DNA from: Pseudanabaena frigida
GTDB taxonomy: Bacteria; Cyanobacteriota; Cyanobacteriia; Pseudanabaenales; Pseudanabaenaceae
Assembly (NCBI GenBank): GCA_003242085.1
Contig: QBML01000018.1
Coordinates: 29,725-93,724 of the forward strand
Direction: 5' to 3'
DNA: 64,000 nt
The notes below the pieces were generated by a model. That model had not been told where the DNA came from and searched no databases. It was given only the letters and a program-made list of their open reading frames with translations. Below are positions 1 through 9,744 of the stretch, piece after piece (position 1 is the stretch's first letter; every line of letters begins with the position of its first letter). A program made the position numbers and the translations under genes.

Positions 1-372
1 GTTCATGCCTCGGCGACGAAGAGCATTCGCAGATGTAACTTTGCTAGTTTTCTCATTATTAAAAAAGTTGTCTTGAGTGAAAGTACGGAACTTTGGATAT
101 TCAGGTGCTTCAGGGGCAGGAATATTCAAAGCATTCAGTACCATAACCATGCTAGCTACCCCGCAAAAAGCTTGATTTTGCTGCGTGATAAAGTGAATAC
201 TTAAAGGGAAGTAATCAGTTCTATTCTCACTGTTAATTAATAACTTTTCCTCATCCACAGAGTTAAATGGAATTAAATTTGAGGGGAGTTCGAGGGTTTG
301 GGCAAGTGAACTAGAACCTGTAATCGACAAGCTCAGAATCAAAGCTTGGATAGTAATTGCAAAAAGTTTCAT
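1..372 (-). CDS. Phytochelatin synthase-like protein, N-terminal part, truncated at window edge (copy 1)
   Basis: Translation MKLFAITIQ..ELPSNLIPFNSVDEEKLL..DYFPLSIHFITQQNQAFCGVASMVMVLNALNIPAPEAPEYPKFRTFTQDNFF matches the PCS N-terminal catalytic region (CGVAS Cys); signal peptide. Confidence 0.8.
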   Translation of the reverse strand, partial: MKLFAITIQALILSLSITGSSSLAQTLELPSNLIPFNSVDEEKLLINSENRTDYFPLSIHFITQQNQAFCGVASMVMVLNALNIPAPEAPEYPKFRTFTQDNFFNNEKTSKVTSANALRRRGMN

Positions 373-471
373 ACACTTTATTTTGAACAATTAATCATTT
401 GGTGAAAAGTGAAAAGCTCGGCTACTGGTTTGAGGAAATCTTGCCAAGATTATATAGCTATAGACATTTCA

Positions 472-522
472 AAACCCAAGAGAGAGTTGCGGCGGTTCAC
501 GCCGCAACTCTCTCTTGGGTTT
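472..522. repeat. 23-bp-stem palindrome (family B-like flank); copy at 23965..24015
   Basis: aaacccaagagagagttgcggcg-gttca-cgccgcaactctctcttgggttt. Confidence 0.85.
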
Positions 523-726
523 GGGGTTTGTTTGTCCTTAATAATTGGCTACCGCTATAAGTAGCTCAGCATAAATAAACTTAGAAGTGTATGTCGCCCA
601 CATAGAGGGCAACATACACTTGAGTCACTTAAATATGTTACATAAAATACAAAAAACTGGCAGATAAAGAAATATTGATTATGATTAGAACAATGCCAAA
701 TAAAACATAATCGAAAAGAGACATCA

Positions 727-1797
727 ATGGTTTCTACCAACAGCAAGATAGGTATTATCGGCGCAGGGACATCGGGGGCTTATCTTGCCAGTCTACTCAT
801 TCAAGAAGGATTTCAGGTTACTTTGTTTGAGAAAGCCCCAGTAGTCCGTACCGATGGATGTGGCATTCTGATCGTCCAATCGGGAATGAAAGCACTGCAT
901 GAGGGCAACCCCAAAATTACTCAAAAAATTATTGAAGCTGGTAATCCTGTTAAATTATTTGAGTTCCGTAATCTTAAGGGGGGATTCATCAATTCAGAAG
1001 CCGTTACCTATGCTGAAGACGAACTACCAGGAATGCTCGTTCACCGCAAGGCTATTTTAGAAGCAATTCTCGATACTTTACCCCCCGATCGGATTCAGTT
1101 TAATGCTCAATTGTCAGCCATCTCTCAAACCGATCGTAGCGCGATCGCCCATTTTAAAGATGGCAGTCAATGGGAAGGAGATTTAATTATTGGTGCAGAT
1201 GGGATTCTGTCTAAGGTGCGTCAGTCCGTCGTTCCCAATGTTGAGCTTAACTATCTAGGCGATCTCGTTTGGCGCGGAATTGTTGAAGATCGTAGCTTCT
1301 GTCCCGAAGGCAACTTCTTTGTTTATGTCCGTGGTCGCGGCATTTATGCGAACTTCTTTCATATTGACGATACTCACACCCATTGGGGATTCTTTATCGA
1401 AACTGAACAAACGGATGCTGAGAAGGGAATACTCCAGCCGACTAATACAACTATTCCTGCTCAAGAATTAGCGAAACTTCCTGAAGATGCCCGAAAGGTA
1501 ATTGAATCAACACCTTCAGAAACTATGATTTGTCGTTATTCCTACGATATCGATCCCTTACCAAAGTTATATGATGGTCGCGTGCTTTTAATTGGTGATG
1601 CGGCTCATGCAAAGAGTTCTACTCGTGCTAGAGGAATGACTTCAGGATGGGAAGATGGCTTGTTGCTAACGCAGTATCTCAAATCCAGTGCCAGTATTAC
1701 CGAGGCTCTTGAGAATTACCAGACCGAGAGATTACCGATTGTCCATGAATATCAACGCACCAGTCGCGAAGTAAGTCGAAAAATTGGTCGTCGTTAA
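727..1797 (+). CDS. FAD-dependent monooxygenase/oxidoreductase (copy 1)
   Basis: N-terminal IGIIGAGTSGAYLASLL Rossmann motif; late GDAAHA motif. Confidence 0.85.
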   Translation: MVSTNSKIGIIGAGTSGAYLASLLIQEGFQVTLFEKAPVVRTDGCGILIVQSGMKALHEGNPKITQKIIEAGNPVKLFEFRNLKGGFINSEAVTYAEDELPGMLVHRKAILEAILDTLPPDRIQFNAQLSAISQTDRSAIAHFKDGSQWEGDLIIGADGILSKVRQSVVPNVELNYLGDLVWRGIVEDRSFCPEGNFFVYVRGRGIYANFFHIDDTHTHWGFFIETEQTDAEKGILQPTNTTIPAQELAKLPEDARKVIESTPSETMICRYSYDIDPLPKLYDGRVLLIGDAAHAKSSTRARGMTSGWEDGLLLTQYLKSSASITEALENYQTERLPIVHEYQRTSREVSRKIGRR

Positions 1798-1879
1798 CAG
1801 ATAGATAGAGAATGCGCCCCTTCGGGGCGCATTCTCTCAAACCATAAAGGCAAAGTTGCTTAGGAAAAAGACAAATTAA

Positions 1880-2347
1880 ATGATTACAACCTCTGAAATT
1901 GCTCCAGATTTAGAACAAGTTCCTGAAATATTTACTCGTCATATTGGCACTTGGAAGGGCGAGTATATTAAAACTGATAAGCAGGGACATTTTTCGCGTA
2001 GCTTTGTCGGCAGCTTTACGATCGCGATCGCAGGTAATCAGTATCAACAGGTGAACAAGTATGAATACGTCGATGGTTCGCGCCTTCAGCTTGATTTTGA
2101 AGGATACTTTGAGGATCGGATTTTGAAAATGCGATCGAGTAGTTACTCTGACTTTGAGGCGATCGCATGGGATGCAGGTAAAGACTTAGTTTGCTTTCGG
2201 GCAAATAAGACTCAAGATGGTGCGCTCATTACGTTTATAGAAACAATGACTCTACTAAGCGAAAATCATCGCGTTCGTAGCACCCAAGCCTTTAAGGATG
2301 GTGTTTTTGATGGGATTTCCTTTATTGAGGAAATGCGGATTGCTTAA
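1880..2347 (+). CDS. DUF3598-like protein (copy 1)
   Basis: 155 aa ORF, HIGTWKGEY.. beta-barrel-like pattern. Confidence 0.5.
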   Translation: MITTSEIAPDLEQVPEIFTRHIGTWKGEYIKTDKQGHFSRSFVGSFTIAIAGNQYQQVNKYEYVDGSRLQLDFEGYFEDRILKMRSSSYSDFEAIAWDAGKDLVCFRANKTQDGALITFIETMTLLSENHRVRSTQAFKDGVFDGISFIEEMRIA

Positions 2348-2350
2348 CTA

Positions 2351-2411
2351 GAACCAACAGCAATTTTGAAAAGTGTTGCAAAGCAACACTTTTCAAAATT
2401 GCTGTTGGTTC
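2351..2411. repeat. Palindrome family A member, 29-bp perfect stem; copy at 25844..25904
   Basis: gaaccaacagcaattttgaaaagtgttgc-aaa-gcaacacttttcaaaattgctgttggttc. Confidence 0.9.
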
Positions 2412-4084
2412 AGCGATCAAAGATTGCTGGCATAATAGCGATATTGCGATCTATTGCCGAAACCTTGAATCAATCCTATTTTCAGTCTGAATATTTACTA
2501 TTTGACCCCACTACACCAGACCATGATGCAGTAAATATTGTCTTTGCTTTCCCAAATACTTACACCGTAGGAATTACCAGCTTAGGCTATCAAGGAGTGT
2601 GGGCAAACCTAGCCACCCGATCGCAAGTTAACGTTAGTCGTTGGTTTACCGATGCCCATGAGGATTTACCACGTCAGATTGAGATATTAGGATTCTCCTT
2701 TTCATGGGAACTTGATTACGTAAATATTCTTGCTGCTTTAAAAAAGTTTGATATTCCTATTGATACTTGCGATCGCACCGACGAACATCCATTAGTATTT
2801 GGTGGGGGGCCAGTTCTAACCGCCAATCCTGAACCCTTCGCAGCGTGGTTTGATATTGTTCTACTCGGTGATGGCGAAGAATTAATTGGGAACTTCCTCA
2901 AAGCTTATCAAGAAGTACGTCATGCTAGTCGTGAGGTCAAATTACGTCATTTAGCAAAACTAGATGGAATTTATATTCCCCAGTTCTATGCAGTTACCTA
3001 CGAATCCGATGAAGGCGCGATCGCCTCAATTCAACCCATTGATTCCGATATTCCCGCAATTATCCATAAGCAAACCTACAAGGGCAATACGCTATCAGCT
3101 TCCACAGTTGTGACCGAAAAAGCAGCATGGGAAAGCATCTTTATGGTGGAAGTGGTGCGGAGTTGTCCAGAGATGTGCCGCTTCTGCTTAGCGAGTTACT
3201 TAACACTTCCCTTTCGGACTGCTAGTTTGGAGACGAGTCTGATGCCTGCGATCGCGAAAGGACTAACTGTAACTAAGCGCTTAGGTTTACTCGGCGCATC
3301 AATTACCCAACATCCTGAATTTGATACTTTACTGGATCATCTCGCACAGCGGCAGTTTGATGATGTGCGCCTCAGTCTTGCGTCGGTGCGTACCAACACA
3401 CTGACAGAGAAATTAGCAAGAATTCTCTCTACCCGTGATAGTCGGTCTGTTACTATTGCGATCGAAAGCGGTTCTGAACGCTTGCGCGAAATTATTAATA
3501 AGAAATTGCATAATGATGAAATCAAGCAAGCGGCGATCAACGCTCAGGTAGGTGGTTTGAAATCATTAAAACTCTATGGCATGGCAGGTGTACCCATGGA
3601 AAATGATGACGATATCGAGCAAACCATCGAAATGCTAATTTCCCTACGTAAAATTGCGCCAAAATTAAAAATCACCTTTGGTTGCAGTACCTTCGTTCCG
3701 AAATCCCATACACCTTGGCAATGGCAAGGTGTCAGTACAACCGCTGAGAAGAAAATGCAATATTTCCGTAAAAAGCTATTACCAAAAGGGATAGATTTTC
3801 GTCCTGAGAGTTACAAAGATTCACTTGTGCAAGCGCTCATTTCTAGAGGCGATCGCCGTTTGACTAAGTTATTGATTCTGGCTTGCAGCTACAGCGATGG
3901 CGATGTCCCCAGCGATGGTTCCTACAAACGTGCCTTTAAGGAATTACGCGGACAGTTGCCACCATTAGCTTGGTATGTGCATGAAGATTGGAATGTTAAT
4001 CAAGTTCTACCTTGGCAACACCTTCGCAGTGCTTTACCTGTAGAGACATTGATCAAACATCGCGAAACTTCTTTCGCCCATTAA
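2366..4084 (+). CDS. B12-binding-type radical SAM protein (copy 1)
   Basis: VVRSCPEMCRFCLASY (CxxxCxxC), B12-like N-terminal region. ORF-track start lies inside a palindrome, so the true start is probably further in. Confidence 0.8.
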   Translation: MKSVAKQHFSKLLLVQRSKIAGIIAILRSIAETLNQSYFQSEYLLFDPTTPDHDAVNIVFAFPNTYTVGITSLGYQGVWANLATRSQVNVSRWFTDAHEDLPRQIEILGFSFSWELDYVNILAALKKFDIPIDTCDRTDEHPLVFGGGPVLTANPEPFAAWFDIVLLGDGEELIGNFLKAYQEVRHASREVKLRHLAKLDGIYIPQFYAVTYESDEGAIASIQPIDSDIPAIIHKQTYKGNTLSASTVVTEKAAWESIFMVEVVRSCPEMCRFCLASYLTLPFRTASLETSLMPAIAKGLTVTKRLGLLGASITQHPEFDTLLDHLAQRQFDDVRLSLASVRTNTLTEKLARILSTRDSRSVTIAIESGSERLREIINKKLHNDEIKQAAINAQVGGLKSLKLYGMAGVPMENDDDIEQTIEMLISLRKIAPKLKITFGCSTFVPKSHTPWQWQGVSTTAEKKMQYFRKKLLPKGIDFRPESYKDSLVQALISRGDRRLTKLLILACSYSDGDVPSDGSYKRAFKELRGQLPPLAWYVHEDWNVNQVLPWQHLRSALPVETLIKHRETSFAH

Positions 4085-4117
4085 AACCAGAGGCGGCACT
4101 TAGTGCTGCCTCTATTA

Positions 4118-5599
4118 CTAGGATTGCTCGTTTTGTAGTCTCCTTCTTTCTGCTAGACGCATTAAGATTTCCGTATGCACTTCGCGAGTGATGGGATAGA
4201 AATATGCCAAGGCTAAGCCAATAATTAAAGCGATCGTTGGCAGAGGGCCGATCGCTACTCTGATCGCAAATAGAGCTGAATCAGGTTGTACAGGTAGGGG
4301 CTGACAGGGAACGCTCTCTTTAAATTTTGCCCATGACAGACCTAGACCCAGCAAAAATAGACCGCCTGCTAGCCCAAACTTTTGCAATAACACCATGAAG
4401 GCGTAGAATATCCCTTCGCGGCGTTGTCCTGTCTCTAATTCATCGAGATCGGTGACATCGGGAATCATCGACCAAGGAATCAGATACGCCGTAGAAACTC
4501 CAGCACCTGCCATAATTGCAAGTATATAGAGCATTACAACTTGTCCTGGTTGCAAGAAAAACAAACCTGCTTGGGCAATAATCCAAATACCTGACCCCAT
4601 AAAGTAAGCGGCTTTTTTGCCAAATCTATTGCTGATAGCACTCCATACCGATAGCATGACTAGAGCTGTACCCTGAACGGCGATCGTGACGAGAATGAAG
4701 TCATTCTCTTGCATCTTCATCCAATTTACGACGAAATAGGGAATGATCGAGGCAGTAATTTGCAAGGCTAGCCACGAACAGAAATAGATACCAATCACAA
4801 AGAGAAAGGGACGATTGCTGAAGACTACCTTTAGCTGTTCCCCAAAGCTCATCTCTTCAGGAGTTGCATCGAGGGAGGCGTTATGGAGGCGATGACGATC
4901 GCCTGCGATCGCTCTCTTCTTAATTCCCCATACGCACCAATATATCGAGACACAAGAAATAAAAGCGCAGACTGCACCCAGCACAATATATTGCGTGCCA
5001 CCAGCATTGCAGCTACCCGTCTGCCTTGCAGGATCTTTAAAAAAGGCAAAGATTAGCTGAGCAATAAACAGAGAGAGAATACTGCCGCCAATTGAGAAGG
5101 TAAAACGGAAAGTGTTGAGACTTGTCCGTTCGTTATAATCTTGTGTAATTTCGGGGGTAAGCGCTGTATAGGGAAGGTTAACAGCGGTGAAGAAGGTATT
5201 AAAAACGATGCCGACAACTGCGTAATACCAAAAGAGAACCGTCTTATCGGTACTAGGTACTAGCCACTGGGCAAAAAATGACAAGCCAAAGGGAATCGCG
5301 GCATACAGCATCCAAGGCAGTCGTCTTCCCATTTTTGAGTTAGTGCGATCGCTTAGGACACCGATAATGGGATCGTTGATCGCATCAAAGATTTTGCCAA
5401 TTAATAAAACTAGTCCTGCAAGGGCTGGCTCAAGTCCTGCAACATTAGTAAAGAAGAATAATAGAAAAAATGAGAGCAGGTTGGTCGTGATCGCAGTACC
5501 GAGATCGCCTGCACCATACGCCATTTTTTCACCAAAAGTTAGTTTGGTTTGAGTGAGGTCATACTGGGATGTATCTAAGGAATTCTCAGAATTACTCAT
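4118..5599 (-). CDS. GPH/MelB-like MFS sugar transporter (copy 1)
   Basis: GEKMAYGAGDLGTAI.. DAINDPIIGVLSDRT..GRRLPW motif, multiple TM segments. Confidence 0.85.
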   Translation of the reverse strand: MSNSENSLDTSQYDLTQTKLTFGEKMAYGAGDLGTAITTNLLSFFLLFFFTNVAGLEPALAGLVLLIGKIFDAINDPIIGVLSDRTNSKMGRRLPWMLYAAIPFGLSFFAQWLVPSTDKTVLFWYYAVVGIVFNTFFTAVNLPYTALTPEITQDYNERTSLNTFRFTFSIGGSILSLFIAQLIFAFFKDPARQTGSCNAGGTQYIVLGAVCAFISCVSIYWCVWGIKKRAIAGDRHRLHNASLDATPEEMSFGEQLKVVFSNRPFLFVIGIYFCSWLALQITASIIPYFVVNWMKMQENDFILVTIAVQGTALVMLSVWSAISNRFGKKAAYFMGSGIWIIAQAGLFFLQPGQVVMLYILAIMAGAGVSTAYLIPWSMIPDVTDLDELETGQRREGIFYAFMVLLQKFGLAGGLFLLGLGLSWAKFKESVPCQPLPVQPDSALFAIRVAIGPLPTIALIIGLALAYFYPITREVHTEILMRLAERRRLQNEQS

Positions 5600-5746
5600 A
5601 GTTTAATTGCATAATTTCAATTTTAAATTATGAGAGAGGCTTACCCTGTAGGTAAGCCTCTCTCTCATAACTCGTTTAGAATTGCTTTAGCATAATGCAA
5701 ACCTTGCTCGTCATAATGAGAATAGTAATTTTCGTAAGTTATTGTT

Positions 5747-6319
5747 ATGAATCCAGAAAGTCCAATTAGTCCCACACCTACTACTTCTAATCAGCTGCGA
5801 AATTTATTAGTAGCGATCGCCGCAATCCTATTGACTACAGCCCTATTTTTTGGCTTTCAGGCACAGCAAAGTAGCACCTCACTGGATGCAGTGGCAGCGG
5901 CAGCAGTTCCCATTGATGAGGCTTTGGCAAATAGCAAACCAACCACGATCGAGTTTTATGCAGATTGGTGTACTAGTTGTCAGTCAATGGCGGCAGATAA
6001 CTTGTCTCTTGAAAAGGAATATAGCGATCGCATGAATTTTGTGATGCTCAATGTGGACAATACTAAGTGGTTGCCAGAGGTAACTAAATATCGCGTTGAT
6101 GGCATTCCTAGATTTATTTTTTTAGACCGCGAGAATAAGTTGATTGGTGATACTACAGGTGCAATTCCTCGCGAAATTATGGCAGCAAATATTGATGCGG
6201 CGATCGGCGATCTACCTTTGCCTCACAATAGCGTGAGTAGCGATCGCACATCACCTGTGTCCGAAGCCAAAGCAGCAGACATTTCTCAACCAAGAGATCA
6301 CAGCAAAAAGCCAGCATAG
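5747..6319 (+). CDS. Thioredoxin-domain protein, TxlA/HCF164-like (copy 1)
   Basis: TM anchor plus EFYADWCTSCQSMA..VDGIPRFIFLD. Confidence 0.85.
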   Translation: MNPESPISPTPTTSNQLRNLLVAIAAILLTTALFFGFQAQQSSTSLDAVAAAAVPIDEALANSKPTTIEFYADWCTSCQSMAADNLSLEKEYSDRMNFVMLNVDNTKWLPEVTKYRVDGIPRFIFLDRENKLIGDTTGAIPREIMAANIDAAIGDLPLPHNSVSSDRTSPVSEAKAADISQPRDHSKKPA

Positions 6320-6327
6320 CCAAGAAT

Positions 6328-6374
6328 CATGAAAGACGAGAGGCGGTGCTTTGCACCGCCTCTCGTCTTTCATG
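6328..6374. terminator. 22-bp-stem hairpin; copy at 29821..29867
   Basis: catgaaagacgagaggcggtgc-ttt-gcaccgcctctcgtctttcatg between convergent genes. Confidence 0.85.
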
Positions 6375-6382
6375 GTCTATTT

Positions 6383-7894
6383 TTAAGGTTGGTTTTGGCG
6401 GGTAAGCTCTTGCGAATTATTTAAACTGGGCGCTGCACTTGGACTGGCATTAGGTAGAGGTAGTTGAATGTTTTCAATGACACTCGTACCACGACGATTA
6501 TTAGAATTTGGAGAGTCCGACGCATCGTTAGACGTTGTGTTAGCTGGGCTAGAGCTATTAGTTGTCGGTAAATTACCTCCATTCAGAAAATAGTCATAAG
6601 TTACCCGCGAGATTTGACGAATCAACTCATTAGCACGTTGATCGTTATCTGGACGCTTAACCATTACGGCGATCGCATAGCGCTTACCATTGGGCATATC
6701 AACAATTCCTGCATCACCAACTGCCGAGCCAATATCCCCTGTTTTATGAATAATTCTTGCATCTTCGCCAATTCCCTTAGGTAAGAGTGTGTTGGTCACA
6801 GGGCGGCGCATGATGTCCATAAAGCGATCGCGACTGCGGGGCTCGATCAATTTACCCTTATCCAACATTGCTAATAACGACACCATATCTTGAGTACTAA
6901 TTTTATTAGTTCCCTCAAGATCGGGCAGTTGGCTATTAACTACGATGTTATTGAGTCCCCAGGATTTAAAGCGTTGATTAAGAGCGGCAAATCCTCCTAA
7001 TCGCTTGATAATCATATTGGTCGCAGTATTATCGCTGACCACGATCATTTGCGTTGCTGTTTCCAAAGCCGAGATTTTTGTGCCTGTTGGTAAAAGCTGC
7101 AACTCACCTGCTTCACCAACTTTGACATCGGCAGTCATCTCTAGCTGCTCATCAAGCTTGATTTTCCCTGCATCCACATCTTGAAAAAAAGCAACCAGAA
7201 TTGGGGATTTAATTGTACTAGCCGCAGAGATCGGTTGATTTGCGCCAATTTGTACATATGCTCCCGAGTCGAGATCGACCACCATCATTTGCATGGCGAG
7301 ATCTTTTTCTTTGGCAGCTAATTCTTTAATCTTGCTGAGTAAAGGTGTGGCTTCGGTCTTTAGCTCAAGAGGAATGATATCTTGACTGGTTTTATTGTTT
7401 TCTTCTTTGGCAAGTACTTCTGGGATCACGGTCTTGGCGCGAATTGATTGCTGGTTTTGCCAAAAGGAGATCGCTGTCCCTGCGATTACACTCAGACCGA
7501 TCCCCGCGATCGCCAGTCGTAGAACTTGCCAACCCAAAGACTTAACAGGGGACTTCGTTGGGAGCGATCGACTATTGGGAGATTTTCGACGATTTCTTGG
7601 ATCAGGGCGTTGCTCGGGACGAGCTTCGATTCTGCCTTGACGATTTGGCAAAGGCTTAACTTTGTTCTCCAAAGAACGGCTTTCAAATCGCGGATCGATT
7701 ATTGGTTCTGGAGAGCGCGAAGCCTCAGACGATCGGAGAAGGCGAGGTTGAGTTTTGGAGTCAGAAACAATAGGACGGAGCAAACTATCATTAGTGCTTG
7801 TCACAGCCTTGGTACGACGCTCGCGCAACTTATTTAAACGTGCTTCTCGGCTTTTTTCGGTAGCGTCAGGCGATGAAAAGTTTCTTGGTTCCAC
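6383..7894 (-). CDS. Class A beta-lactamase-like serine hydrolase (copy 1)
   Basis: AASTIKSPIL (SxxK), VVSDNTATN (SDN), IHKTGDIG (KTG). Confidence 0.85.
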   Translation of the reverse strand: MEPRNFSSPDATEKSREARLNKLRERRTKAVTSTNDSLLRPIVSDSKTQPRLLRSSEASRSPEPIIDPRFESRSLENKVKPLPNRQGRIEARPEQRPDPRNRRKSPNSRSLPTKSPVKSLGWQVLRLAIAGIGLSVIAGTAISFWQNQQSIRAKTVIPEVLAKEENNKTSQDIIPLELKTEATPLLSKIKELAAKEKDLAMQMMVVDLDSGAYVQIGANQPISAASTIKSPILVAFFQDVDAGKIKLDEQLEMTADVKVGEAGELQLLPTGTKISALETATQMIVVSDNTATNMIIKRLGGFAALNQRFKSWGLNNIVVNSQLPDLEGTNKISTQDMVSLLAMLDKGKLIEPRSRDRFMDIMRRPVTNTLLPKGIGEDARIIHKTGDIGSAVGDAGIVDMPNGKRYAIAVMVKRPDNDQRANELIRQISRVTYDYFLNGGNLPTTNSSSPANTTSNDASDSPNSNNRRGTSVIENIQLPLPNASPSAAPSLNNSQELTRQNQP

Positions 7895-8062
7895 TGCTAT
7901 TTATAACTCCGATACAAAAATGTCTCTACTAACCAATTAACTAGCTAGGCGCAATTAAATATAAAGCCCAAGAACCTGTGCAGACCACTGCGCAGTCTGC
8001 ACAGGTTTTAATCTGGTTTTTTAATTATGCCGAGGTACTTAACTATTTGCGAGTGAAAATAG

Positions 8063-8812
8063 TTAATCAAGATGAGCCGTAGCCCAATTGACCTGTCGCA
8101 AAATCCCCCGCAACATAGCAACCTCTGATGGACTCAGGTTGGCGCGATCGAAGATCTGGCGGAACTTTCGCAACCGATGCACGGCAGTATGTGGATAAAC
8201 ATAGCCGATCTTGAGCAAAACTGCTTCAAGTTGCTGGTAGCAAGCTTCTATGTCTTCGCGGGTTGCAAGGTCTATGGGTGCTGACTTTATCAAATCTTGC
8301 GCGATTTGGCTAGTCAAATTTTCGTGACATTGGGGATCTTCACTGAGTAGTTGCAACTGATAGCAACAAATCCCCACTGCTTGCGCCAAATTCAGCGAGG
8401 GATAATCTGGATTTACAGGAATTCGCATTACCTGTTGACAATGCTGAATTTCAGTATTACTTAAGCCACGATCCTCTGCACCAAAGACGATCGCACTAGT
8501 CTCAACCTGCGATAACCAACTCAAGCCTTTCGGCGGCGTAGTCACTTTCATTTCGCCCTTGTCGATTCTGCCTGCGGTGGCGATCGCTCTTTGGCAACCT
8601 ACTAGCGCTTGGGGCAAACTATCGACGATCTGGGCGCTGTCCAAAATTTCTGGAGCATGGACTGCCATATGTCTTGCTTCTTCACTGTGGCGATCGCACT
8701 TTGGATTCACTAACCACAGCTCCGACAACCCAAAGTTTTTCATCACCCTTGCCACTGAGCCAAGGTTACGCGCCCCCGCCGTCTCTACTAAAACAATTCT
8801 GATACTTGACAT
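8063..8812 (-). CDS. trmJ: TrmJ-like tRNA 2'-O-methyltransferase (SPOUT) (copy 1)
   Basis: IRIVLVETAGARNLGSVARVMKNFGLSELWLVNPKC; VFGAEDRGLSN; NLAQAV. Confidence 0.85.
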   Translation of the reverse strand: MSSIRIVLVETAGARNLGSVARVMKNFGLSELWLVNPKCDRHSEEARHMAVHAPEILDSAQIVDSLPQALVGCQRAIATAGRIDKGEMKVTTPPKGLSWLSQVETSAIVFGAEDRGLSNTEIQHCQQVMRIPVNPDYPSLNLAQAVGICCYQLQLLSEDPQCHENLTSQIAQDLIKSAPIDLATREDIEACYQQLEAVLLKIGYVYPHTAVHRLRKFRQIFDRANLSPSEVAMLRGILRQVNWATAHLD

Positions 8813-8912
8813 ATAGCGATCGCAAATTAATTGTTTATAAGAATTTAGCTGAAATATCTTCGCAATATGCTAAGTTTATTGATAGATCAAGTGCTGATTA
8901 ATCAAGCAATCC

Positions 8913-9197
8913 GTGAAAATAGTATTTTTTAATGTAGTAGAAAAATTTTCTGAGAGGAATCCTGATTCCCAAAAACTTCTCCTATCTTGGAGTAAAAGAA
9001 TCAAAGTTATAAGTCCAAAACATTTTGTGGAATTACGAGAATTTTTCCAACAGGCTGACCAAGTAGGAGAATTAACTGTATTTAACATAGGTAGTAACTA
9101 TAGATTAATTGCTCGCATAAATTATGAGTCACAGCAAGTTTTTATTCGTAATGTCCTTCCGCATAAAGAATATGAACGAGGCAAATGGAAAAAATAA
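8913..9197 (+). CDS. higB: HigB-family mRNA interferase toxin (copy 1)
   Basis: 94 aa, NIGSNYRLIARINYESQQVFIRNVLPHKEYERGKWKK C-terminal motif typical of HigB. Confidence 0.85.
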   Translation: MKIVFFNVVEKFSERNPDSQKLLLSWSKRIKVISPKHFVELREFFQQADQVGELTVFNIGSNYRLIARINYESQQVFIRNVLPHKEYERGKWKK

Positions 9198-9263
9198 GAA
9201 GTAAATAAAAGCACACCGAGAAGAGGAACTAAAAAAAGTTCTTCCTAAACATTGGAGAAAGCC

Positions 9264-9689
9264 ATGAAAACTATCAAAAAAAACAAAAAATCTTATATTG
9301 ATTTACTATTAGAGTTTCCTCCTCGCCCTATACACTCAGAGGAAGATTTAGATGCAGTACAAAAAGTTGTTTATGATTTGATTGATCGGGGCAACTTAAG
9401 TACCGATGAAGAAGAATACTTAAATGTTCTGGGTACGTTGGTTGAACAGTATGAACAAGTTCATCATCCCATTCCCGATATTTATGGTGTTGAACTAATA
9501 GAAGCCTTACTTGAAGAATTTGATCTCAAACAAAAAGACTTAGTACCAATTTTTAAAACGGAGTCTATTGTTTCTGCGGTATTAAATGGACATCGCAAAC
9601 TCATGACTGAGCATATTGAAAAATTAGCTAACTTCTTTCATGTCTCACCTGCGGTATTTTTTCCAGCAACGCAAATACATAGTAAATAA
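9264..9689 (+). CDS. higA: HigA-like HTH antitoxin (copy 1)
   Basis: Directly downstream of higB; C-terminal Xre-like HTH (LLEEFDLKQKDLVPIFKTESIVSAVLNGHRKLMTEHIEKLANFFHVSPAVFF). Confidence 0.85.
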   Translation: MKTIKKNKKSYIDLLLEFPPRPIHSEEDLDAVQKVVYDLIDRGNLSTDEEEYLNVLGTLVEQYEQVHHPIPDIYGVELIEALLEEFDLKQKDLVPIFKTESIVSAVLNGHRKLMTEHIEKLANFFHVSPAVFFPATQIHSK

Positions 9690-9691
9690 CG

Positions 9692-9720
9692 TCAAAAAGG
9701 TTTTTTGAAAACCTTTTTGA
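9692..9720. terminator. 13-bp-stem bidirectional terminator between higA and the antiporter; copy at 33185..33213
   Basis: tcaaaaaggtttt-ttg-aaaacctttttga. Confidence 0.75.
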
Positions 9721-9744
9721 TGTTTAGCAGAATTTTGTATAGAC

